From JBQTKD01 sp052386455 (lineage in GTDB: Bacteria; Actinomycetota; Actinomycetes; Sporichthyales; Sporichthyaceae): a DNA stretch of 64,000 nt. Position numbers and translations under genes: made by a program. The stretch spans positions 1 through 64,000 of the forward strand of contig JBQTKD010000061.1 of NCBI GenBank assembly GCA_052386455.1. Reading direction: 5' to 3'. A model generated the notes under the pieces. That model was given only the letters and a program-made list of their open reading frames with translations. It did not search any database and was not told the origin of the DNA. Positions 53,816 through 60,563 of this stretch are shown here, in pieces (the stretch's first letter is position 1; each line of letters begins with the position of its first letter).

Positions 53816-54736
53816 TCAGGAGGCGGAGCGGTAGACGGTGAACTTGAACCCGGTCGCGGCCAGGTCGGCCTGGGCGGGGGTGAACTCGTAGAGACCGTGC
53901 GCGACGGCGCCGTGGAAGTCCTTGCTGCCGTTCCAGCGCTGGCAGCCTTTCCAGTCCCCGATGCACGAGTCCTGCCACCAGGCGTTGACGCCGTTGCGGG
54001 CGTAGGCGTCCACGGGAGTGTCGAACGGGGTCGAGATCGAGCCGAGGAGCTTGTTGGTCGGGGTCTGGGAGATTCCGCCGCCGATCTCCACGCCCTTGTG
54101 GGCGGCCTTGAAGGCCATGTCCAGGGTGTAGTTCGCCGGGGTGGACCCGGTCTTCCACGCCTGGCCGATCTTGTGGTCGCGGTGCGCCTCGGCGAAGTGG
54201 ATGCCGATCCCGCCGCGGCGGATGCGGGTGTCCTCGGGAGCGGCGCCGCCGACGCCGCAGATCTCATACTGGGTCGACCGTGCGAGCTGGCCACGGACGT
54301 GCCGCGCCTTGTCCTGGCGGTAGGTGTGGAACAGGCCCTGCATGCGGCCCTTGTCGTCGTCGCGGAACACCTGCACGGCCGGGTACTGGTGAAAGTCGGC
54401 GTCGCCCTTGCCCTTGGGCAGGCACGAGTAGTTCCCGAGGCGCGCCGCGACCCGGTTCGGGGCCAGCGCCACGGTGCGCGGAGAGCCGATCGCGCGGCCG
54501 AGGTCGTCGACGACCTGGGTGACCGCGGTCAGGTCGGACAGGCGCGCGGTGGCGCCGTCCAGGAGCAGGGAGCCGGTGAGCGCGTCGTCGGTGAGCCCGG
54601 TCAGGCTCAGGTCCGCGCGGTCCTGGCCGGCCGAGGCAGCCGGGGCGGCCGGGGCGGCCGGGGCCAGCGCGATCCCGGCGGCGAGGGCGACGGTGGTGGC
54701 GGCAATGCGGGTGGCGATCCGAGCGAATCCGGCCAT
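53816..54736 (-). CDS. Secreted protein, unknown
   Basis: 306 residues: signal peptide (ATTVALAAGIALAPAAPAAPAASA) and a mature domain with Cys in GNYSCLPKGK, YEICGVGG, WQDSCIGDWKGCQRW, so two likely disulfides. AGGAGA lies 8 nt before ATG 54736. Its upstream sequence (ATCAACCGAACGGCCC) recurs at 56.0 kb. The lipoprotein gene follows 18 nt downstream, suggesting a two-gene transcript. No family recognised. Confidence 0.7.
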   Translation of the reverse strand: MAGFARIATRIAATTVALAAGIALAPAAPAAPAASAGQDRADLSLTGLTDDALTGSLLLDGATARLSDLTAVTQVVDDLGRAIGSPRTVALAPNRVAARLGNYSCLPKGKGDADFHQYPAVQVFRDDDKGRMQGLFHTYRQDKARHVRGQLARSTQYEICGVGGAAPEDTRIRRGGIGIHFAEAHRDHKIGQAWKTGSTPANYTLDMAFKAAHKGVEIGGGISQTPTNKLLGSISTPFDTPVDAYARNGVNAWWQDSCIGDWKGCQRWNGSKDFHGAVAHGLYEFTPAQADLAATGFKFTVYRSAS

Positions 54737-55029
54737 CGAGCAAGTCTCCTGTCGAGGTGTCCCGTACCGGGTCGAATCGCCCGGACAGGCCCTTGGACGG
54801 ACGAACGGCCCATATCGGTTCCACGATCGGCCCGGGTTATCGATCAACCGAACGGCCCACCCCGCGCGCTCCGGCTACGCCACCTCGACCGGTCGCCCCG
54901 GACGCGCCCGACGCGACGGCCGGCGAACATAGAGGGGGCGAAGTGGGGCGAGGGTTGGCCGATGCGAGGCCTCACCCGCCGCCTCGTTGCTCGGCAGCCT
55001 GCGGCCGCGGCACGGCCACTCGAAAATGT

Positions 55030-55045
55030 GTACTCAGATGAGTAC
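55030..55045. promoter_or_regulatory. Candidate Phd/RelE operator
   Basis: GTACTC-AGAT-GAGTAC is a perfect 6-bp inverted repeat 19 nt before the antitoxin ATG. Phd/YefM proteins bind such palindromes to repress their own operon. Confidence 0.55.
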
Positions 55046-55063
55046 CCTTGTTACCATGGGGGT

Positions 55064-55345
55064 ATGGCCAAGACCGTTCCGGTGAAGGAGTTGCGTCGCG
55101 ACCTCGGGCCCCTGTTGGACGAGGTGAGCGAGCGTCGCGAGCACATCGTGATAACCCGGCACGGGCGGCCGGCGGCGGTGATCGTCCCGCACGACGAGTA
55201 CACGGCCCTGGAGGAGACCGCCGACGTGCTCTCGGACGCGGCCACGATGGCGGTGCTGGCCGACGGGCTCGCCGCGGATCCCGCCGAGGACGTGACCCTC
55301 GGCGAGCTTGGCGCGGAACTCGCCCGCCGGCGCCGCGTTGGCTGA
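55064..55345 (+). CDS. Phd/YefM-family antitoxin
   Basis: 93 residues: TVPVKELRRDLGPLLDEVSERREHIVITRHGRPAAVIVPHDEYTALE is the Phd/YefM DNA-binding fold; the C-terminal acidic part (EDVTLGELGAELARRRRVG) should cover the toxin. A palindrome lies in its promoter. Its 3' end overlaps the toxin start. Confidence 0.92.
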   Translation: MAKTVPVKELRRDLGPLLDEVSERREHIVITRHGRPAAVIVPHDEYTALEETADVLSDAATMAVLADGLAADPAEDVTLGELGAELARRRRVG

Positions 55346-55601
55346 GGTCGTCCTGACCAGGCCCGCTGCGGATGCCCTGCGTGCACTTCCCCCGCCGTTG
55401 GACGAAGCCGCGCTCGACCTGCTCACTCTGCTCGAGTCCGACCCAGAAGCCGGCAGCGCCCTGCGGGGACGGCTGCGCGGGGTCTGGTCGCTGCGGATCG
55501 GTGCGTTCCGGATGCTCTACACGATCGGCGGCGAGGGCGCGCAGGTCCGGGTCCTGGCCGTCCGGCATCGCTCGGTCGCCTACGACGGCGACTCGCGCTG
55601 A
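55338..55601 (+). CDS. RelE/ParE-family toxin
   Basis: 87 residues: LAEVVLTRPAADALRALPPPL, LRGRLRGVWSLRIGAFRMLYTIGGEGAQVRVLAVRHRSVAY, the RelE-type mRNA interferase core with basic residues and a final RHR..Y. TTG 55338 sits inside the antitoxin end (8-nt overlap), which is typical; TTG 55308 would add 10 residues. Ribosome-dependent mRNA cleavage is expected. Confidence 0.88.
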   Translation: MAEVVLTRPAADALRALPPPLDEAALDLLTLLESDPEAGSALRGRLRGVWSLRIGAFRMLYTIGGEGAQVRVLAVRHRSVAYDGDSR

Positions 55602-55670
55602 GGTCGAGTGCCGATTCGGCGGTTGCCTCGGCTGGGAGGTGTGCCGACTGCCGGCATGCAGGTTGTCGGC

Positions 55671-56010
55671 GCCCACCGCGCACCCAGGTGCCGGTGTAGA
55701 TCGCCAGGTCCGGCACGGTGCCCACCTCGACCGGCTCGGCCGGGTTCACGGGGTCCACGAGCACCAACTGGCTCTGACCCCCGGCGCGATGCGCCGGGCC
55801 AGCAGCCGGGTGCCCTCGGGGTTCCAGTCCACCACCTGCAGGCCGGGGAGGCGCCGCTTGCGTCCGGTCTCGAGGTTCAGTAGCAGCAGCGCCTCGGCCC
55901 TGTCGCCGAACGTGTCGCCGGGTCCAACGAGCGTCATCGCAGCCCAATCGTCGACCAACACTCCCTCGGAGGCGTCGGCGCCGAGGGCGAAACGAGTGAT
56001 CGCGCCCGAT
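55671..56010 (-). pseudogene. Truncated, frameshifted copy of the 52.9-kb lipoprotein
   Basis: The minus strand encodes ITRFALGADASEGVLVDDWAAMTLVGPGDTFGDRAEALLLLN then PGLQVVDWNPEGTRLLAR, and in another frame VEVGTVPDLAIYTGTWVRG, matching the last ~110 residues of the lipoprotein. One base is missing at ~55780. Upstream the copy joins ATCAACCGAACGGCCC, the sequence before the 54.7-kb secreted gene. So a duplicated block lost its middle. Not functional. Confidence 0.75.
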
Positions 56011-56076
56011 CGACCAGGGTTTCGATCAACCGAACGGCCCATCCCCGCGCGTCGGCTACGGGGATCGGGGCGAGGG

Positions 56077-56742
56077 TCAGGTCGCGTCCCGCGGATCCCG
56101 GCGCAGCAGTCGGCGGGCGAGCGCGCCGCCGCCGAGGGTCAGCGCGAGCAGCACCCCGAGCCCGACGACGATCACCAGCGGCTGTGCGCCGGCCGCGCCG
56201 ACGGCGGCGTAGGCCACCGCGCCGGGCACGATCCCCAGGGCGGTGCCCAGGACGTAGTCCCGGGGCCGGACCCGGACCAGTCCCGCGGCGTAGTTGATCG
56301 CGGTGAACGGGAACAGCGGCACCAGGCGCACGGCCAGCACCGCGGCCAGGCCGTGCGCGCGCAGCAGTCGGTCCGCGTCGGCCAGTCGCCCGCGCAGCAG
56401 TCGTTCGACGGCGTCGCGCCCGAGCAGGCGGCCGAGGGCGTATCCGCCCGTCGCGCCGAGCAGGGCGCCGGCCCAGGCCAGCAGCGTGCCGAGGGTCAGT
56501 CCGTACAGCGCCCCGGCCAGGATCGTCAACGCAGCGGCGGGGGAGGGGACGAGCGTCAGCGCGGCGTAGCCGAGGACGAACGCCGCCGCCCCGGCCGGCC
56601 CGGCGGCCTCGACCGCGTCCTGCAACCGGGCCGGGCCGTCCCACCCGCTCGCGCGGATCGCCACCGCGGCGGCCACCAGAGCGAACGCCAGCGCGACGAG
56701 CCGCCACGGCGATCCGGTGGCCTTGCCACCTCGATCGTTCAC
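56077..56742 (-). CDS. TVP38/TMEM64 (DedA-like) membrane protein
   Basis: 221 residues with six or so helices: LVPSPAAALTILAGALYGLTLGTLLAWAG, ALLGATGGYALGRLLGRDAVERLL and RLVPLFPFTAINYAAGLVRVRPRDYVLGTALGIVPGA, the SNARE-associated/DedA signature (VTT family). These are lipid scramblase or transport proteins. Overlaps the upstream CDP-alcohol transferase by 4 nt, so they are coupled; the same pair occurs in arsenosugar/rSAM clusters. Confidence 0.85.
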   Translation of the reverse strand: MNDRGGKATGSPWRLVALAFALVAAAVAIRASGWDGPARLQDAVEAAGPAGAAAFVLGYAALTLVPSPAAALTILAGALYGLTLGTLLAWAGALLGATGGYALGRLLGRDAVERLLRGRLADADRLLRAHGLAAVLAVRLVPLFPFTAINYAAGLVRVRPRDYVLGTALGIVPGAVAYAAVGAAGAQPLVIVVGLGVLLALTLGGGALARRLLRRDPRDAT

Positions 56743-57419
56743 GTGCGCTTACGAACGGCGGCTTCGCTCGCCGCGCGAAGGAGTCGATGGCCGGTCCACG
56801 TGCGCTGCGCGGCACTGAGCAGGACCAGGCCGGCCCACGCCCAGGCGATCGCCGGGGCGTGTTCGGGCAGCAGCAGCCACAGGCCGTACACGGCGATCGT
56901 CTCCACACCCTCGGCCGCCGAGGTCGGCAAGCTCGGCGATCGCCCGTCGTCGCGGCGCGCCCCGATGCGTTCGGCCTGCGCGGAGAACGTCAGCAGCGCC
57001 ACCGCGTTGAGGCAGTAGGCGCCGAGCACGACCATGAACGGCAACCAGGTCGAGGGCCCCGCCGGTTCGCCGTTCGCCTCGGCTTGCGCCCCGGCCAGGC
57101 CGACGGCCACGCCGATCGGCAGCGCCGCGTACACGGCGAAATCTGCGACGAGGTCGATCAAGGCGCCGGCGGCGCTCGGGGGGCCGGGCGCCGCCCGGCG
57201 CCGGGCCAGCGGCCCGTCGAGCCCGTCGAGCACCCGACAGAGCAACCAGCCGAGCAGTGCCGCCGACCACCACCCGGCGGCCGCCGCGGCGGCGGCCAAC
57301 AGGCCGGCGAGCAGACCCGCAGCGCTGAGCCGGTTCGGGGTGATCGCCGCGACGTCGAGCAGCGCGGCGCCCCGGCCCACGGCGGGAGCCAGTCGCCGAC
57401 GCAGTCGATCGTCGAACAC
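56739..57419 (-). CDS. CDP-alcohol phosphatidyltransferase
   Basis: 226 residues with six helices and the catalytic motif RVLDGLDGPLAR, then GALIDLVAD (G-x3-D-x3-D), where the spacing to the G is 11 residues rather than 8-9. The enzyme joins an alcohol to a CDP-activated lipid or polyol. The alcohol is unknown: glycerol phosphate, inositol or a sugar of the neighbouring cluster. Coupled to the TVP38 gene; probably the lipid-attachment step of that pathway (inference). Confidence 0.85.
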   Translation of the reverse strand: MFDDRLRRRLAPAVGRGAALLDVAAITPNRLSAAGLLAGLLAAAAAAAGWWSAALLGWLLCRVLDGLDGPLARRRAAPGPPSAAGALIDLVADFAVYAALPIGVAVGLAGAQAEANGEPAGPSTWLPFMVVLGAYCLNAVALLTFSAQAERIGARRDDGRSPSLPTSAAEGVETIAVYGLWLLLPEHAPAIAWAWAGLVLLSAAQRTWTGHRLLRAASEAAVRKRT

Positions 57420-57674
57420 GCGTCCATTCTCCCCGCCGGCCGGGATCGGGGCACGCTCCAGCGAGGTGGGCGCGGTCGGCGGGGGCGAGATCGTCTACCG
57501 GGCCGGGGGATCCCCGCGACGTGGAACGGCGGGGGGCCCGGACGAGGACTGGGCCGCGGTCGCGGCGGTGGGAATGGCGGCCGGTCCAAGATCCACCGGC
57601 CGGGGATCCGGTTCCGATCACCCGGGGGATCCGGTTGTTAGGGTGAACGAGACGTCGTCTTGCACCCTGCCGGC

Positions 57675-58115
57675 ATGCGAAGGTCCATGACCCCTCAGAT
57701 TCGTCTCGAGCGTGCGCTGCCGCGGCTGTTGGTGTCGCTGGCGGTTCTGTTCTGTCTACTCGGACTCGGCGAATCGATGTCCGGCGGACCCGCCGACTCG
57801 CGCGGCGCCACTGCCGCCTCCCAGATTCAGGCGATGCAGGGCGGTGCCGACGAGGGGGCGATCGACGCCGCCGAACTGGCGGTGCGTTCGGCGGGCCACG
57901 GCGGCGCGGAACACGGCGGGCACGGAATGCACGGTGCCGGTTGCGCGACCGTCGTCTCGGCGGCGGTGCCGCTGCTCGTCTCGATCGCGAGCGTCGACCT
58001 CGGCCCGGGCTCGTGGTTCCCGGCGCCGTTCGGCGGCAGCTCGCAGCGCGGCGCCGCCGTCGCCGCGCCGCGCGGTCCACCGGGTCTTTCCACGCTCTGC
58101 GTGCAGCGGGTCTAG
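57675..58115 (+). CDS. Small His-rich membrane protein (DUF6153-like)
   Basis: About 146 residues: membrane helix (LPRLLVSLAVLFCLLGL), a His/Gly-rich region HGGAEHGGHGMHGAGCATVV that could bind copper, and a second hydrophobic segment. Resembles DUF6153 proteins of copper loci. ATG 57675 or 57687. First gene of the copper block, probably cotranscribed with the TauE-like gene 107 nt downstream. Confidence 0.65.
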   Translation: MRRSMTPQIRLERALPRLLVSLAVLFCLLGLGESMSGGPADSRGATAASQIQAMQGGADEGAIDAAELAVRSAGHGGAEHGGHGMHGAGCATVVSAAVPLLVSIASVDLGPGSWFPAPFGGSSQRGAAVAAPRGPPGLSTLCVQRV

Positions 58116-58222
58116 GAGCACCTGCGCGCCCCGACGCCTCGGCGTCGCGTGCGTTTTGGCGTTCCCAGATCTCGCCACGACCGACGCCGGTGCGCGCGGT
58201 CTCACAGAGCAGGAGTTCTCCG

Positions 58223-59299
58223 TTGTCCGCAACAGCGTTGTTTCTCACCGGGCTGAGCACCGGTGCCGTCGCCGGCGGCGCCTCGTGCGCCGCCGTCCAG
58301 GGCGGACTTCTCGCCGGTGCCGTCGGCAGACGACGGGCAGCGGCCCGGGCCGGCGTCGGTGCAGTCGCCGAACCGACTTCGGCCTGGCGCGCCAAGGTGG
58401 CCGAATCGACCCGACCGATCGGGGTGTTCCTCGCCGCCAAACTCGTCTCGCACACCGCGCTCGGCGCCGTCCTCGGCGCCGTCGGCGCGGCCGCCGAACC
58501 CGGCCCCCGCACCCGCGCGATCCTGCTGCTCGTCGCGGCGGCGCTGATGGTCGTGTTCGCGCTGGACCTGCTGGGCGTGCGGGCCGTGCGCCGCCTGGTG
58601 CCCCGTGCGCCGCAGGCGTGGACCCGGCGAGTTCGCCGGGCCGGGCGCTCGGAGTCCGCGTTCACCCCTGCGCTGCTGGGTTTCCTCACCGTGCTGCTGC
58701 CGTGCGGAGTCACGTTGAGCGTTTCGCTGCTGGCGATCGCCTCGGCCTCCCCGCTGGCCGGTGCCGCGGCGATGGCCGGGTTCGTGCTCGGCACGGCTCC
58801 GCTCTTCGCCGTGTTGGGCGTACTGCTGCACCGGTCCACCCGGGTGCTGCAGGGCCGGCTGTCGATCGCCACCGGCATCGTCGTGCTCGCCGTCGCGGCG
58901 TTGAGCGTCAACTCGGCGCTCACCCTCGGCGGGTGGCGTTGGCCGGACGCCGGTCCGATCTCCGCGGCGTCCTCGGCCGGTGCCGTCCGGACCCTGCCGG
59001 ACGGCACCCAGGTGGTGCGGCTGACGGTGCGCAGCGGCGGGTACGCACCCGCCGCCCTCGCCGCCCGGGCGGGTGTGCCGACGCGGTTGGAACTCGTCAC
59101 CGCAGGCACCGGCGGCTGCACGCGGGCGTTCGTGATTCCCAGCCGAGGCGTGCAGCAGGTGCTGCCCGAGTCCGGAACCACGACCGTCGAGCTGGGCACA
59201 CCGGGGGCCGGAACGCTGCGGTACACGTGCGGGATGGGCATGTACACCGGCCGCATCCAGTTCGAATCCATCTCGACGGACTCGGGGACGGCGCGATGA
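58223..59299 (+). CDS. TauE/SafE-like transporter fused to a cupredoxin-like domain
   Basis: 358 residues. Six-helix TauE/SafE/UreH-like part (LSTGAVAGGASCAAVQGGLLAGAVG, LLGFLTVLLPCGVTLSVSLLAIASASP), with Cys in each membrane signature, then an external EfeO/cupredoxin-like domain (GGYAPAALAARAGVP, GTLRYTCGMGMYTGRI) carrying a Cys-His/Met-rich metal site. TTG 58223 has AGGAG 8 nt upstream. The stop overlaps the CopZ-like ATG. Likely copper export or trafficking. Confidence 0.8.
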   Translation: MSATALFLTGLSTGAVAGGASCAAVQGGLLAGAVGRRRAAARAGVGAVAEPTSAWRAKVAESTRPIGVFLAAKLVSHTALGAVLGAVGAAAEPGPRTRAILLLVAAALMVVFALDLLGVRAVRRLVPRAPQAWTRRVRRAGRSESAFTPALLGFLTVLLPCGVTLSVSLLAIASASPLAGAAAMAGFVLGTAPLFAVLGVLLHRSTRVLQGRLSIATGIVVLAVAALSVNSALTLGGWRWPDAGPISAASSAGAVRTLPDGTQVVRLTVRSGGYAPAALAARAGVPTRLELVTAGTGGCTRAFVIPSRGVQQVLPESGTTTVELGTPGAGTLRYTCGMGMYTGRIQFESISTDSGTAR

Positions 59300-59514
59300 C
59301 CATCGAGTTCGCCGTCACCGGCATGCACTGCGCCAGCTGCGGACTGCTCATCGACGACGCCGTCGAGGAACTGCCCGGCGTCGTTCGCGCCCACACCGAC
59401 GTGCGACGAGAGCGCACCGTGGTCGAACTGGACGGCACCGGGGCGAGCGTGGAGCAGGTGCTGGCGGTCATCGCCGCCGAGGGCTACGGCGCCTCGGTGG
59501 TAGCCGGCGACTGA
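59296..59514 (+). CDS. copZ: Copper chaperone (HMA domain, CopZ-like)
   Basis: 72 residues, one HMA domain: TGMHCASCGLLIDDAVEELPGVVRAHTDVRR, the MxCxxC metal site, and EQVLAVIAAEGYGASVV. It carries Cu(I) to the ATPase. ATGA overlap with the TauE-like gene. A CsoR operator starts 12 nt after its stop. Confidence 0.93.
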   Translation: MTIEFAVTGMHCASCGLLIDDAVEELPGVVRAHTDVRRERTVVELDGTGASVEQVLAVIAAEGYGASVVAGD

Positions 59515-59526
59515 CACCAGACGGAA

Positions 59527-59545
59527 TATACCCGGTAGGGGTATA
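59527..59545. promoter_or_regulatory. CsoR-type copper operator
   Basis: TATACCC - 5 nt - GGGTATA, the classical CsoR/CueR-like Cu-responsive operator, lies between copZ and the secreted gene. No csoR gene is in the window; it must be elsewhere. Derepression by Cu(I) is expected. Confidence 0.85.
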
Positions 59546-59589
59546 CTTTGGATGCCTCGGAGTGGTCGACGAACGACGGAGGAATTCTC

Positions 59590-60549
59590 GTGAACGGTTC
59601 GGCGAAGGTCGCGGTGTTCGCCCTGGCCCTGGCGAGCCTGGCCGCATCGGGCTATGCGGTCGGTCGATCGACGGACTCCGAGGAGACCGTCTCCTCCGCA
59701 CGGCAGGCCGCGTCGTCCGCGCCCGCGCTCCCCGGCTCGGCCCCAGTCGATCCGGCCCCAATCGATCCGGCCGCTGCCGTGGCGGGACTCGCCGTGGTCG
59801 GCGGCGGCTACTCGCTGCGCCTGCTCGACCCGACGGTCGAGGTGGGCGCGGACGTGCCGGTGCGCTTGGAGATCGTGGGTCCCGACGGGACCCCGGTGCG
59901 GGTATACCGCGCGACGCACGAGAAGGACCTGCACCTGATCGTGGTACGCCGCGACCTGACCCGGTTCGCGCACCTGCACCCCCAACTCGGCGGCGACGGA
60001 GTATGGGAGGCGGTGGTGCCCTTGGACTCCGCGGGGGTCTACCGCGTCTTCGCGGACTTCGCCCCTGCGGCGCTGGGGCAGACCCTCACCCTCGGCGCGG
60101 ATCTGTTCGTCGCGGGCGACTTCCAACCGCTCGACCTTCCCGAGCCGGCGGCCACGTGGTCGGACCCGGAGTACTCGGTCGTGCTGTCCGGGAGCCCGCA
60201 GGCCGGCGCGGAATCGGAGCTGACCTTCGCGGTGAGCCGCGCCGGCGCTCCGGTCGCCGATCTGGAGCCCTACCTCGGCGCCTTCGGCCACCTAGTCTCG
60301 CTGCGCCCGGCCGACCTGGCCTACCTGCACACCCATCCCGCCGGTCACGCCGCGGCCGACGCGCGGGGCCCGCAGGTCCGCTTCGCCACCACGTTCCCCA
60401 CGGCAGGGCGCTACCGGCTCTACCTCAACTTCTCCCACGCCGGGACCGTCCGCACCGCGGAGTTCACCGTGGAGGTTCCCGCCGCGGCCCAACAACCCGC
60501 CGACGTCCCCGCCCCGTCCTCGCCCGCCGGCGAGCACGCCGGCCACTGA
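59590..60549 (+). CDS. Secreted metal-binding protein of the copper operon
   Basis: 319 residues: membrane/signal segment (VAVFALALASLAASGYAV), an Ala/Pro linker, and two beta-domains with many His (KDLHLIVVRRDLTRFAHLHPQLGGDG, LAYLHTHPAGHAAAD, LNFSHAGTVR, final EHAGH). Similar proteins sit beside copper ATPases in actinobacteria. GTG start with GGAGG 8 nt upstream; 14 nt precede copA. Probably a periplasmic/wall copper buffer. Confidence 0.75.
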   Translation: MNGSAKVAVFALALASLAASGYAVGRSTDSEETVSSARQAASSAPALPGSAPVDPAPIDPAAAVAGLAVVGGGYSLRLLDPTVEVGADVPVRLEIVGPDGTPVRVYRATHEKDLHLIVVRRDLTRFAHLHPQLGGDGVWEAVVPLDSAGVYRVFADFAPAALGQTLTLGADLFVAGDFQPLDLPEPAATWSDPEYSVVLSGSPQAGAESELTFAVSRAGAPVADLEPYLGAFGHLVSLRPADLAYLHTHPAGHAAADARGPQVRFATTFPTAGRYRLYLNFSHAGTVRTAEFTVEVPAAAQQPADVPAPSSPAGEHAGH

Positions 60550-60563
60550 AGGAGGACGACACC

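Noticed and set aside
59562..60560. Long in-frame extension upstream of CopA
   Set aside because: It is antisense-like/out-of-frame shadow of the secreted copper protein; GTG 60564 with GGAGG and the HMA start fit better.
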